A stretch of 64,000 nt of DNA from JACCXG01 sp963785755 (GTDB lineage: Bacteria > Acidobacteriota > Vicinamibacteria > Vicinamibacterales > 2-12-FULL-66-21): assembly GCA_963785755.1 (NCBI GenBank), contig CAWAXG010000075.1:124001-188000 (forward strand), given 5' to 3'. A program made the translations under genes and the position numbers. This document shows, piece by piece, positions 1-8,207 of this stretch; the first letter of the stretch is position 1; each line of letters opens with the position of its first letter. The notes beneath the pieces were generated by a model. The model saw nothing but the letters and a program-made list of their open reading frames with translations, had not been told where the DNA came from and searched no databases.

Positions 1-221
1 CCGTCGAGCCGCACCCAATAGCGATCGCCGGTTCGAATGCCTGGCAGCTCTCCGGCGAAATACCCCGCTTCCTCCGGCGCGAGCCGCCAGGTCCGGGCGC
101 GATTGCCGTCGAGCACGATTTCGGCCGACTTCCTGGCCGGGGCCCAGACGCGCGCGTGAGGAGCGCTGTCGGGCCGCATCTCGACACCGGCTGCGAGGCG
201 TCTCTGGCGTGTCACGGACAT
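1..221 (-). CDS. treZ: Malto-oligosyltrehalose trehalohydrolase N-terminus (partial)
   Basis: Reading the minus strand from ATG at 221 gives about 73 codons that run off the window edge. The product begins MSVTRQRRLAAGVEMRPD, continues with HARVWAPARKSAEIVLDG and ends GDRYWVRLDG. This matches the N-terminal CBM48/E-set domain that opens TreZ, where GAEVxPDG...FRVWAPxAxxVxLxLDG is typical. TreZ releases trehalose from maltooligosyl-trehalose in the cytoplasm. The catalytic GH13 barrel lies outside the window. A glycogen branching or debranching enzyme also starts with this domain and cannot be excluded. The gene starts 25 bp after the stop of the kinase/receiver gene and is in the same direction. 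Confidence 0.68.
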   Translation of the reverse strand, partial: MSVTRQRRLAAGVEMRPDSAPHARVWAPARKSAEIVLDGNRARTWRLAPEEAGYFAGELPGIRTGDRYWVRLD

Positions 222-246
222 GGGCGTGGAAGGCTGCTTCCGCACG

Positions 247-654
247 TTAGCGGCGTCGCGCGACGCGGCGTTCGCGCCCCGTCAACCGCGCGATTTCGGC
301 GGTCAGAATCGCCGGCTCCACCGGCTTTGGCAGGTCCAGCTGCGATGGGCGCAGCATCTGGCGCACACGCTCGTCGGTCCGACCGAAGGACGTCAGCGCC
401 GCCGCTGGGATCCGGCCCCCGCGAGACGGCTCGAGTGACGGCACCTTCCCCACCAGCGCATAAGAGTCGTGCTCCGGTGTCACATCGCTGACCAGCACGT
501 CCGGCCGCCATGCCTCGAGCACTTCGAGGGCTTCGGCCACCGAATCCGCCGTCCGTACCAGTGCGCCTCGTTGCTGGAGGACCGTGCGTACGAGCTCGCG
601 TCCGTCGGCGTCCTCATCGAGCACGAGGACGCGGACGCCGTCGAGCGGATGCGA
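247..654 (-). pseudogene. Receiver (REC) domain, out-of-frame tail of the upstream kinase
   Basis: This is a complete response-regulator receiver domain: it starts GVRVLVLDEDADGRELV, has the phospho-acceptor Asp in DVLVSD, and has the conserved Lys in LPKPVEP. There is no start codon at the domain boundary. The reading frame upstream of it is only the shadow of the kinase gene. Skipping one base near 655 joins RFALA of the kinase frame to SHPLDGVRVLVLDE of this frame, which would make a normal hybrid kinase (HisKA-HATPase-REC). I infer that one base is extra here, through mutation or sequencing error. If the frameshift is real, the receiver is probably not translated efficiently. Confidence 0.7.
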
Positions 655-1792
655 GCGCGAATCGGTACGCCGCGCTGACCGACGACGGCAGCAGATCGCC
701 CTCCACGGGGTGCACCGGGAAACGCGTCGTGAACACCGCGCCCCGCCCGCCGTCCTTGTTGGCCGCACGAATGTCGCCGCCATGCAACTCGACGAGATCT
801 TTGACCAGCGAGAGCCCCACCCCCAATCCGCCCGCCGTCCTCGTCGTCGACGGATCCTCCTGTGTGAACTGGTCGAAGATCCGGGGAAGGAACTCGGGAT
901 CGATGCCGGGGCCGCTGTCGGACACGGTCAGCCTCGCGACGTCGCCTGCGACATCGACCGTCAGCCCGACCTCGCCGCCGCGCGGCGTGAACTTGATGGC
1001 GTTGGCGAGCAGGTGCCAGGCGATCTGCCGCAGTCGCATCGGGTCACCGAAGACCGGAACCGATGAATCGGGGATCGCGGAGGTGATGTGGACGCCCTTC
1101 GCCTGCGCGGCTGGCGCCGCGGCCATGACCGCGTGCCGGGACGCATCGGCCAACGAGATCGGACGGCTGTCCAGACGCAGCTTGCCGGTCAGCACCTTGG
1201 ACAGGTCGAGGAGATCGCTCGTGAGTTGCGCCTGGAGCTTGACATTTCGTTCGACCGCTTCGAGACCGCGAGTTTCAGTGGCGGCGTCGAGCTTGCCGGT
1301 GCGAAGCAGGTGCAGCCAACCGAGAACCGAATTCAGTGGCGTACGAAGCTCGTGCGACACCGTCGCGAGGAACTCGAGCTTCATGCGACCCGCCGCTTCA
1401 CTCTCGCGGCGGGCCTCGAGCGCGTCTTTCGCCCGCTGCTCTGCGACGCGCAGCGCGCGCCGGAGTTCCGAGACGAGCGCCGTCAGTAATAGTCCTTGAC
1501 CGAGAAAGAGCGCGAGATGGGTTTGCGTCGCCCGCGCATCGATCAGCGACGTCGGAGCATCGAGGGCGCCAAGGATGGCCCCGAGCACGGTCGCCGCCAG
1601 GGCCGGGCCGGTTCCGGCTAGCCAGGCGCTCGCCATGACGGCAGTGCCGAGCAACAGAAAGTGACTGCCGTCGTCAATCAGGTCGTTGAACACCCAGTCG
1701 AGGACGAACACGATGCCGACGACACCCAGCGCTACTGCGAATCGCAGCGGCGCAGGCTGTGTCGGAAATGGATACGCATCCGCAGACGCCAT
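614..1792 (-). CDS. Membrane sensor histidine kinase (hybrid kinase broken before REC)
   Basis: Sensor kinase of two-component signalling. Residues about 15-110 form several membrane helices, resembling the DUF4118/KdpD-type or MASE-type sensor region. A HisKA domain follows, with the H-box FLATVSHELRTPLN (His147), then a HATPase domain with the N-box LLANAIKFTP, VSDSGPGIDPEF and GLGVGLSLVKDLVELHGG. After the ATPase domain the frame ends in an arginine-rich stretch that is the wrong-frame reading of a receiver domain (see 247-654). The ligand is unknown because the sensor region has no recognisable periplasmic domain. It starts at an ATG, 85 bp downstream of the clpP-like stop and in the same direction. 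Confidence 0.85.
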   Translation of the reverse strand: MASADAYPFPTQPAPLRFAVALGVVGIVFVLDWVFNDLIDDGSHFLLLGTAVMASAWLAGTGPALAATVLGAILGALDAPTSLIDARATQTHLALFLGQGLLLTALVSELRRALRVAEQRAKDALEARRESEAAGRMKLEFLATVSHELRTPLNSVLGWLHLLRTGKLDAATETRGLEAVERNVKLQAQLTSDLLDLSKVLTGKLRLDSRPISLADASRHAVMAAAPAAQAKGVHITSAIPDSSVPVFGDPMRLRQIAWHLLANAIKFTPRGGEVGLTVDVAGDVARLTVSDSGPGIDPEFLPRIFDQFTQEDPSTTRTAGGLGVGLSLVKDLVELHGGDIRAANKDGGRGAVFTTRFPVHPVEGDLLPSSVSAAYRFALASARRRPRPRAR

Positions 1793-1877
1793 TTACAGCC
1801 CAGCTCCCAGCCGCACTACGCGCGGCCACACCCACCGAGACGTGAATCTCGCAACGGGCATGCCACGGCCGGGAGGA

Positions 1878-2621
1878 CTAGGCTCGGGCCGAATTCTTGG
1901 GGACACCGGCGTTTGCAGTAACGGCGGATGTCGACGGGACCTGTTGAGGTTGGGCGGACTCTGGACGCTCCGGTGAGTCGCCGGCTTCCTTGAGCGCGGC
2001 CTTCTCGTCCGGCGTCGCGACCTCGTCGGCCGGGCCGAGGATTTCGTCGATCAGCCCGTACTCTTTCGCTTTTGCCGCGTCGAGGTAGAAATCGGTGCGC
2101 TTGGTGTCCCTGATGATCTGTCGGAGCGGCTTGCCCGATCGCGCCGACAGAATGCGATAGATCTGGCTCTGCATTTGCTTGAGCCGATCGAGATGCTGCG
2201 CCGCAGCGGTCGTCGATTGCCAACCCGCCCACTTGGCCGGCTCGTGAATCATGATCCACGAATGCGGGAACGCCAGGCGCCGCCCTGGACTCGCGGCCTG
2301 GAGGACGATCGAGCCCATCGAATACGCCATCCCCTGAACGACGACCGTGACCTGGACACCTTGAGTCACGAGCAACCGGATCGCGTCGTGGATCGCGAGT
2401 CCATCGGTGACGTTGCCCCCCGCGGTGTTCATGTACATCGTGATCGGCTTGTGGCTGTCGTTGGCGAGCTCGCGGAGCCGTTCGATCACCGCCCGTGCGC
2501 TGTCCTTCTCGATGTCGCCGATGAGATAAATGTCCCGCAGGCGATCCGACTGTTCCTTCCGGACAATTTCGCGGACTGCGTCGACGAGATCATTCAAGAG
2601 CCGGTCGCTGATGTCGCTCAT
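1878..2621 (-). CDS. clpP: ClpP-family serine protease
   Basis: A 247-residue ClpP/crotonase-fold protease. Ser101 lies in QGMAYSMGS (canonical QxASMG) and His126 in SWIMIHEP (canonical RIMIHQP). The third triad residue is probably Asp177 in TKRTDFYLDAAKAKEYGLID, where the local alignment is shifted by one compared with E. coli ClpP. The ATG at 2621 follows AGGACAACT, a fair ribosome-binding site; an upstream in-frame start at 2717 would overlap the divergent gene and adds no homologous sequence. About 50 C-terminal residues rich in P, S, A and E extend beyond the fold. The divergences suggest a secondary ClpP paralogue rather than the main housekeeping peptidase. No clpX or tig is adjacent. 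Confidence 0.82.
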   Translation of the reverse strand: MSDISDRLLNDLVDAVREIVRKEQSDRLRDIYLIGDIEKDSARAVIERLRELANDSHKPITMYMNTAGGNVTDGLAIHDAIRLLVTQGVQVTVVVQGMAYSMGSIVLQAASPGRRLAFPHSWIMIHEPAKWAGWQSTTAAAQHLDRLKQMQSQIYRILSARSGKPLRQIIRDTKRTDFYLDAAKAKEYGLIDEILGPADEVATPDEKAALKEAGDSPERPESAQPQQVPSTSAVTANAGVPKNSARA

Positions 2622-2694
2622 AGTTGTCCTGGCCGTTCGCTGGCCTCGTACCGTATCGGCTCGAGGACACGACATCTTGAGATGAGGTGTTCCG

Positions 2695-3495
2695 ATGCGA
2701 AGCCGCGCCCAGTTCAAGGCCCATCCGATTCATCCCGCGCTCATTCCATTTCCGTTCGCGTTCCTGATCGGCGCGACGGTTTTCGATGTGCTGGGCATGG
2801 CCGCGGGCAACCCGGAGTGGTCGCTGACCGGAGGGCACTTGGCCGTCGCCGGCCTGATTTCCGGTGTCCTCGCGGCGATACCGGGCGCCGTCGACTTCAT
2901 ATATACCGTGCCTCCCGCGAGTTCCGGAAAAAAACGCGCGGCCAGGCACGCGGTCGGGAACGTCGCCGCCCTGGCGCTGTTCGCGGCGGCGTTCGCGTCG
3001 CGGTCGTCCGACTGGCAACCAACAGCGGTGACGATCGTCCTGGAGATTGTCGGCGCTGGCGTGCTGAGCTATGCGGGATGGCTGGGAGGCACGCTGGTGA
3101 CCCGGAACCTGATCTCGGTGGACCACCGGTACGCTCAGATGGGGAAATGGCAGGAAGCCCAGCTGACGAGTCGCGGCGCCGATCCGCTGGTCGTAGGTCA
3201 TGTCGACGACCTCAAAGAAGACCAGATGAAGCTCCTGCACGTCAATGGCAAGCGCGTCGTGCTGGCCCGAACCTCGGACGGATATCGCGCGTTCGACGAT
3301 TACTGCACGCATCGCGGCGGGTCGCTCGCGGGCGGCGTGGTGATCGGCGGAACGGTGCAGTGTCTGTGGCACGGCTCGCAGTTCGACGTCTCGACCGGCG
3401 CGGTCAGCTGCGGCCCCGCGAAGAAGCGGATTGCCGTTTACGGGATCGAGGAGAAGCCGAACGGGCAGATCGTGCTCGTTTCCCCACCGGAATAA
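2695..3495 (+). CDS. DUF2231 membrane domain fused to a Rieske [2Fe-2S] domain
   Basis: Residues 1-140 match DUF2231: the opening HPIHPALIPFPFAFL and four hydrophobic segments. Residues 160-265 form a Rieske ferredoxin domain with cluster ligands Cys204 and His206 (YCTHRGGSL) and Cys223 and His226 (CLWHGSQFD). A membrane-bound electron-transfer role is likely; the partner is unknown. The ATG at 2695 is preceded by GATGAGGTG. It is divergent from the clpP-like gene across 73 bp. The last 92 bp overlap the 3' end of the convergent DUF3052 gene. Confidence 0.85.
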   Translation: MRSRAQFKAHPIHPALIPFPFAFLIGATVFDVLGMAAGNPEWSLTGGHLAVAGLISGVLAAIPGAVDFIYTVPPASSGKKRAARHAVGNVAALALFAAAFASRSSDWQPTAVTIVLEIVGAGVLSYAGWLGGTLVTRNLISVDHRYAQMGKWQEAQLTSRGADPLVVGHVDDLKEDQMKLLHVNGKRVVLARTSDGYRAFDDYCTHRGGSLAGGVVIGGTVQCLWHGSQFDVSTGAVSCGPAKKRIAVYGIEEKPNGQIVLVSPPE

Positions 3496-4081
3496 CGTAC
3501 TTCTCGGCGCTGTGCGTCTCCGAGAAGCTGACCACTTTGACGTCCACGAGGCCCGCACGTTTGCCAGCGGCCATCGACTCTGACTCGCTCACCGTCGCGC
3601 CCTTGCCTTTCGCGCGAATCACCCATAACGCGCCGTTCGGCTTGAGCCGTGACGACAGCGCCTCGAGCTTCGCGAGGTCAGAGGCTTTTCGCACACCAAA
3701 GAAAATCGCGTCGAGCTCGCTCCCCCGTCCCTTCACGATTGCGGCGCCGGCTGATTCGATCTCGTGAATCAGGAGCTCGTCCGGTACGTCGATCACGGCC
3801 GCCCGCATCCCGGTCTTTACTCCGAGCTTGTTCAGCCGCGAGGGAGGGTTTGCGATCCTGGATGCCCACTTCGCCGCATCCGGACCGATGGTAAAGGCCG
3901 CGAGCCTGCCGCCGAATTCCAACAGCAGACGGCCCTGGTCCGCACGGACGTCACCGATCTGACTCAACGGGATGATCAGTCTGATCTCCCCTCGAAACGT
4001 CAGGTCCTTGTGCTCGAGCCGGACCGTTCCCTTGTGCTGGCGTCCCTCGATCTCGAGCGTGCCGGTGACGTCGTATCCCAT
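3404..4081 (-). CDS. DUF3052-like protein with N-terminal PH-like segment
   Basis: A 225-residue protein of unknown function. Residues about 80-195 resemble DUF3052: LNKLGVKTGMRAAVIDVPD, then GALWVIRAKGKG, then GLVDVKVVSFSETHSAEKYV. Residues 1-75 form a small beta-rich domain (GRQHKGTVRLEHKDLTFRGE). The last 26 residues are rich in Arg and Ser and are encoded antisense to the end of the Rieske gene, so they probably have no conserved function. No signal peptide or membrane helix is visible. It is divergent from the HlyD/ABC locus. Confidence 0.65.
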   Translation of the reverse strand: MGYDVTGTLEIEGRQHKGTVRLEHKDLTFRGEIRLIIPLSQIGDVRADQGRLLLEFGGRLAAFTIGPDAAKWASRIANPPSRLNKLGVKTGMRAAVIDVPDELLIHEIESAGAAIVKGRGSELDAIFFGVRKASDLAKLEALSSRLKPNGALWVIRAKGKGATVSESESMAAGKRAGLVDVKVVSFSETHSAEKYVIPVGKRARSARSASPRSRKRQSASSRGRS

Positions 4082-4297
4082 GTATCTGCGGCAACTCCTG
4101 TCAGATTGCTCTAAACCGGACGGCTACGTTTTCCGTCCAATTGTCCGTTATTGACGGCGGGGTCACACAACGCGACTCAATCGGGTGTTCGTTTCCGGGA
4201 CAACACGGTTCCGCAAGCGGGCAAAGAATCTCCCGGGCGGTCTTGGACAGCGAGCATAAGATTAATGGTTTCAATGGTTTAAACAAGGGAACGAAGG

Positions 4298-4313
4298 TGG
4301 CACAGCATCGGCT
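4298..4313 (+). promoter_or_regulatory. Candidate sigma-54 promoter
   Basis: TGGCACAGCATCGGCT has the -24 element TGGCAC, and GG and GC are separated by exactly 10 bases, the fixed spacing of sigma-54 promoters. The -12 half is weaker than the consensus (CGGCT instead of TTGCA). It lies 54 bp upstream of the HlyD-like start. The same gene block encodes a sigma-54-dependent activator at 6744-8165, which makes the assignment plausible. The 285 bp gap 4082-4366 also holds an AT-rich stretch (about 4260-4290) and an imperfect hairpin at about 4195-4240. Confidence 0.45.
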
Positions 4314-4366
4314 TATCTGTGCTGAGCGGGATTCTCTCTCAGCCCGTTCAGGACAGAGGCGGTTCA

Positions 4367-5646
4367 ATGGTTGATATTGCACGTCCGGCAAGTGTTATCC
4401 GTAAAAAGAAGATTCGCCGCGCAATGTACGCTGGCGCGGCTCTCGTCGTCATCATCCTCATCACCGTCGGGGTATCGCGCCTGCAGCCCGCTGCTCCGAG
4501 CGTCGATCGAGCGACCGTCTGGGTCGATACCGTCAAGCGCGGCCAGATGCTCCGGCAAGTGCGAGGCTCGGGGACGCTGGTGCCCGAAGACATCCGCTGG
4601 ATTCCGGCTACGACACAGGGACGCGTCGAGCGCATCCTGCTCCGTGCCGGCGCGCAGGTGGAACCGAACACCGTCATCCTCGAGTTGAGCAACCCCGATC
4701 TGGAGCAGGCGGTCAAGGACGCGCAACTGGCCTATCAGTCAGCCCTGGCCGCGTTCCAGAACCGCAAGGCCGATCTCGAGAACTCAGCTGCTCACGCTGG
4801 AGTCAGCCGTCGCGACCATCAGGTCCAACCTGAATCAGGCGAAGCTCGATCTCGAGGCCAACGAACAGTTGTTCAAAGACGACCTCGTGTCGGCGCTCAC
4901 CGTCAAGAGGAATCGCGGCCAGAAGGACGAACTGGAAAACCGCCTCGCCATCGAGGAGAAGCGGCTGGAGATGATTCGCGCCGGCATTCAGTCACAGCTG
5001 GCGCCGCAGGAAGCGGAGATCGCCACGCGAAAGGCCGCTGGCGAACTGCAGGCCAGGCGCCTCGAGGACCTGAAAGTCAAGGCGGGCATGGCTGGCGTGC
5101 TGCAGTGCGTGTGCTCGACTCCCACCGTGCAGATCGAACACGGCGCTCAGGTGGCTCCGGGCACCAACCTCGCTCGCGTCGCGAATCCGACAAGCCTCAA
5201 GGCGGAACTGCGCATCGCGGAAACCCAGACCAAGGACATCCGCATCGGCCAGTACGCAGAGGTCGACACGCGGAACGGGGTCGTCAAGGGCAAGGTCTCG
5301 CGGATCGATCCGGCCTCGTCCAACGGAACCGTCGGCGTCGACGTGACCCTCGAAGGCGACCTGCCGCCGGGTGCCCGCCCCGATCTGAGCGTCGACGGCA
5401 ACGTTCGTCTCGAGGAGCTCAACGACATCATTTATGTGGGTCGTCCGGCGTTCGGCCAGGAGAACAGCTCCGTGAGCCTGTTCAAGGTACGGCCAGGACG
5501 GCCAGGCGGTTCGCACGACCGTCAAGCTCGGACGCAGTTCGGTGAGCACGATCGAGATCGTCGAGGGCCTGCAGCCGGGCGATCAGGTGATCCTGTCCGA
5601 CATGTCGACCTGGGACGATTATCAGCGCGTGAAATTGACGCAGTAG
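4367..5646 (+). pseudogene. HlyD/MacA-type periplasmic adaptor, two frameshifts
   Basis: Membrane-fusion adaptor for a tripartite ABC exporter. The first frame gives an N-terminal membrane helix and the start of the barrel/lipoyl region (RATVWVDTVKRGQML, GRVERILLRAGAQVEPNTVI). Near 4781 the coding frame shifts by +1 to one encoding the coiled-coil hairpin, lipoyl and beta-barrel domains. Near 5487 it shifts +1 again, giving YGQDGQAVRTTVKLGRSS...VEGLQPGDQVILSD and a stop at 5646. Each shift is repaired by removing one base. ATG 4367 follows GAGG. As written no full protein can be made; a sequencing artefact is possible. The ATPase gene at 5720 is its partner. Confidence 0.8.
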
Positions 5647-5649
5647 GAA

Positions 5650-5705
5650 GCCGTCAGCTGTCAGTCGGCAGCTGAACTCAGACAAGTCGCAGCTGGCAGC
5701 TAACG
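5650..5705. repeat. Degenerate heptamer array (GCTGGCA-like)
   Basis: Eight 7-bp units fill the gap between the adaptor stop and the ATPase gene: GCCGTCA, GCTGTCA, GTCGGCA, GCTGAAC, TCAGACA, AGTCGCA, GCTGGCA, GCTAACG. CAGCT cores recur at 5655, 5669, 5690 and 5697, so all spacings are multiples of 7. It belongs to the set of intergenic short-period arrays in this window. Confidence 0.6.
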
Positions 5706-5719
5706 TTAAAGGAGCCACG

Positions 5720-6463
5720 ATGAACACAGCCGGTCAACCGCTCATCCATCTTGATGGCGTGACGAAGGTCTTCTTCACCGATGAAGTCGAAACGCACGCG
5801 CTCGCGGGGATCCACCTCGAGATCCGGAGCGGAGAGTACATCGCCATCGCAGGCCCGTCCGGCTGCGGGAAGTCGACGCTCCTGTCGATCCTCGGCCTGC
5901 TCGATTCGCCGACCGAGGGCAAGTACACCCTCAACGGCAAGTCGGTCGCGGACCTCCCCCTCTCCGAGCGGGCGCGGGTGCGCAACCGCGAGATCGGGTT
6001 CATCTTCCAGAGCTTCAATCTGATCGGCGATCTCAACGTCTACGAGAACGTCGAGCTCCCGCTCACCTACCGCGGCATGAAGTCGGCCGAGCGGAAGGAA
6101 CGGGTGATGGCCGCGCTCGAGAAAGTCGGGATGGCGCACCGCGCGAAGCACCTTCCCAGCCAGCTCTCGGGCGGTCAGCAGCAGCGCGTGGCGGTGGCCC
6201 GCGCGGTCGCGGGAGCCCCGTCCATCCTGCTCGCGGACGAGCCGACCGGCAACCTCGATTCGAAGAACGGCGAAGCGGTGATGGAGCTGTTGCGGGAGCT
6301 GCACCGGGAAGGCGCCACGATCTGCATGGTGACGCACGACCCGCGCTACGCGCGGCACGCCGATCGGTCCATTCACCTCTTCGACGGCCGCGTGGTCGAG
6401 GAAGATGGCAGCAAGCGCGCCGAAAAAGAGCTCGAGGACAGCGGCTTCAAGATCGAGCACTGA
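5720..6463 (+). CDS. ABC transporter ATPase, MacB/LolD family
   Basis: A 247-residue nucleotide-binding subunit. Walker A is GPSGCGKSTLL, the signature is LSGGQQQRVAVARAVAG, Walker B is SILLADEPTGNLDS, and the switch His is in MVTHDPRYARHADR. The match is to the LolD/MacB/FtsE class, which works with FtsX-type mechanotransmission permeases at the inner membrane. It follows the adaptor gene, as in macAB loci, with a GGAG site before the ATG. No permease gene follows; the nearest FtsX-type permease in this window is at 19100. The C-terminus (EEDGSKRAEKELEDSGFK) is short and charged. Efflux or envelope lipid export is inferred. Confidence 0.88.
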   Translation: MNTAGQPLIHLDGVTKVFFTDEVETHALAGIHLEIRSGEYIAIAGPSGCGKSTLLSILGLLDSPTEGKYTLNGKSVADLPLSERARVRNREIGFIFQSFNLIGDLNVYENVELPLTYRGMKSAERKERVMAALEKVGMAHRAKHLPSQLSGGQQQRVAVARAVAGAPSILLADEPTGNLDSKNGEAVMELLRELHREGATICMVTHDPRYARHADRSIHLFDGRVVEEDGSKRAEKELEDSGFKIEH

Positions 6464-6743
6464 GTCCGTGCACGCCTGGGTCGAATGCTGACGGCGCGCC
6501 TGGTGAGCACGTCGGCATTCGGCCGCCAGTCTTCGGTCCAGCGCACCACGGCGCTTCTCGAGGCGAGGCGGGGCGTTGGGTTCCCCGCCGACCGCAAACG
6601 CCGGAGGCGTCTGCGACACCCAGTGCGCCACGCGTACCGATCCTGGTCGCGCTGAGGACCGAATGACTCGCGGCCGATGGCACACTTCGATGACCCGGTG
6701 TCCTTGACGGTTTCGGCAATCCCGCAATCCTGGTAATGACGTT

Positions 6744-8165
6744 ATGCTCATCACCGACCACTTGAAAGACCGCAACGTTTCGGAGCACCATCGCCCCGCG
6801 GTGCGGCTCGCCGATCCACGTGTGCTGATTGCCGACGATCAGTCCGATGTTCTCGAGGCGCTGCGCTTGCTGCTCAAAGCCGAAGGCTTTCAGCTCGAAA
6901 CGGCGTCGTCACCGGCAGGCGTCCTGGCCGCAATCGAAGCGCGCGAGTTCGATGTCGCGCTGATCGATCTCAACTACACCCGCGACACCACCTCCGGCGA
7001 GGAGGGGCTCAACCTGCTCTCCCGGATTCAGTCGGCCGACCCGACCCTTCCGGTCGTGGTCATGACCGCCTGGGGCAGCGTCGAAGTCGCGGTCGAGGCG
7101 ATGCGCCGCGGCGCCCGTGATTTCATCCAGAAGCCGTGGGACAACGCGAGACTGCTCGCCATCGTCCGCACGCAGATCGAGCTGAGCCAGGCTCTCCGCA
7201 AGGGGCAGCGCCTCGAGGCCGAGAATTCGTTGCTGCGCGGCGAGGGCATGCCCAACCTCGTTGCCGAATCGCCGGCGATGCAGAACGTGCTTCAGGTCAT
7301 TTCGCGGGTCGGGCCGTCGGACGCCAACGTCCTGATTCTCGGCGAAAACGGCACCGGCAAGGGCGTCGTCGCCCGGGCGCTGCACAGCGTCTCGAGCCGG
7401 GCCTCGCGTCCAATGGTCATCGTCAATTCCGGCGGCGTGTCGGAGGGCGTGTTCGAGAGCGAGTTGTTCGGGCACGTGCGAGGCGCGTTCACCGACGCCA
7501 AGGCCGACCGGGTAGGACGGTTCGAGCTCGCCGAGCAGGGCACGCTCTTCCTGGACGAAATCGCCAACGTGCCGCCGAGTCAGCAGGCGAAGCTGCTCCG
7601 CGTGATCGAGACCGGAGAGTTCGAGCGGCTCGGCTCGTCGCGGACGCGTCGCGTCGACGTTCGAATCATTTCGGCGACCAACGCCGACCTCAATGAGGAG
7701 GTCACGGGCGGACGCTTCCGTCAGGACCTGCTCTTCCGCCTGAACACGATCGAGATTCGCATTCCGCCGCTTCGCGATCGCCGCGAAGACCTGCCCCTGC
7801 TGGCGCAGCACTTCCTGCGGCAGCACGCGCAGCGCTACCGCAAGCGGTTGACCGGATTCGAGAGCGGGACCATGCAGATCCTGCTGGAACACTCCTGGCC
7901 GGGGAACGTTCGCGAGCTGGATCACGCCGTCGAGCGGGCGGTCCTGATGTCGCAGGGGCCCATGGTCAAGCCGCCCGACCTCGGACTGCGCAGCACCAAG
8001 GACGGCGGCGGCGGGCGGCTCGAGGACATGAGCCTGGAAGACGTCGAGTGCTTCCTGATCAAGAAAGCGATGACCCGATACGACGGCAACGTCAGCCAGG
8101 CGGCGAAGGCCCTCGGATTGAGCAGGAGCGCCCTGTATCGACGCCTCCAGAGATACGGGTTGTAA
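6744..8165 (+). CDS. Sigma-54-dependent response regulator (NtrC family)
   Basis: Three domains in order: receiver (residues 25-145, phospho-Asp75 in VALIDLN, Lys130 in IQKPWD), AAA+ ATPase (Walker A GENGTGK at 200-206, sigma-54 contact loop GAFTDA at 247-252, Walker B TLFLDEI), and a Fis-type helix-turn-helix at the C-terminus (NVSQAAKALGLSRSALYRRL). The contact loop is a known variant of GAFTGA. It activates RNA polymerase-sigma-54 on phosphorylation. The kinase gene follows 42 bp downstream and is the likely partner. A sigma-54-like promoter before the efflux genes at 4298 is a candidate target. The 280 bp upstream (6464-6743) holds nothing I recognise. Confidence 0.93.
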   Translation: MLITDHLKDRNVSEHHRPAVRLADPRVLIADDQSDVLEALRLLLKAEGFQLETASSPAGVLAAIEAREFDVALIDLNYTRDTTSGEEGLNLLSRIQSADPTLPVVVMTAWGSVEVAVEAMRRGARDFIQKPWDNARLLAIVRTQIELSQALRKGQRLEAENSLLRGEGMPNLVAESPAMQNVLQVISRVGPSDANVLILGENGTGKGVVARALHSVSSRASRPMVIVNSGGVSEGVFESELFGHVRGAFTDAKADRVGRFELAEQGTLFLDEIANVPPSQQAKLLRVIETGEFERLGSSRTRRVDVRIISATNADLNEEVTGGRFRQDLLFRLNTIEIRIPPLRDRREDLPLLAQHFLRQHAQRYRKRLTGFESGTMQILLEHSWPGNVRELDHAVERAVLMSQGPMVKPPDLGLRSTKDGGGGRLEDMSLEDVECFLIKKAMTRYDGNVSQAAKALGLSRSALYRRLQRYGL

Positions 8166-8169
8166 CGGC

Positions 8170-8197
8170 AAAAGGTAGAAGGTAGTTTCTACCTTTT
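8170..8197. repeat. Perfect 11-bp inverted repeat within a heptamer array
   Basis: AAAAGGTAGAA (8170-8180) and TTCTACCTTTT (8187-8197) are exact reverse complements around a 6-base loop. The same stretch reads as 7-bp units AAAGGTA, GAAGGTA, GTTTCTA, CCTTTTA. It fills the gap between the response regulator stop and the kinase ATG at 8208. The hairpin ends in CCTTTT on the + strand and could weakly attenuate transcription into the kinase gene; that is inference. Confidence 0.6.
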
Positions 8198-8207
8198 ACC
8201 TCTCCGC

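Noticed and set aside
2621..2717. Longer ClpP starting at 2717
   Set aside because: The extra 32 residues overlap the start of the divergent Rieske gene and do not resemble a ClpP propeptide; ATG 2621 has its own ribosome-binding site.
4195..4240. Terminator or attenuator before the HlyD-like gene
   Set aside because: An imperfect CCGGGA/TCCCGG hairpin exists but has no T-run and lies between divergent genes, where neither transcript would end.
6700..6743. Second sigma-54 promoter before the response regulator gene
   Set aside because: GG and GC elements there are not 10 bases apart in any combination.
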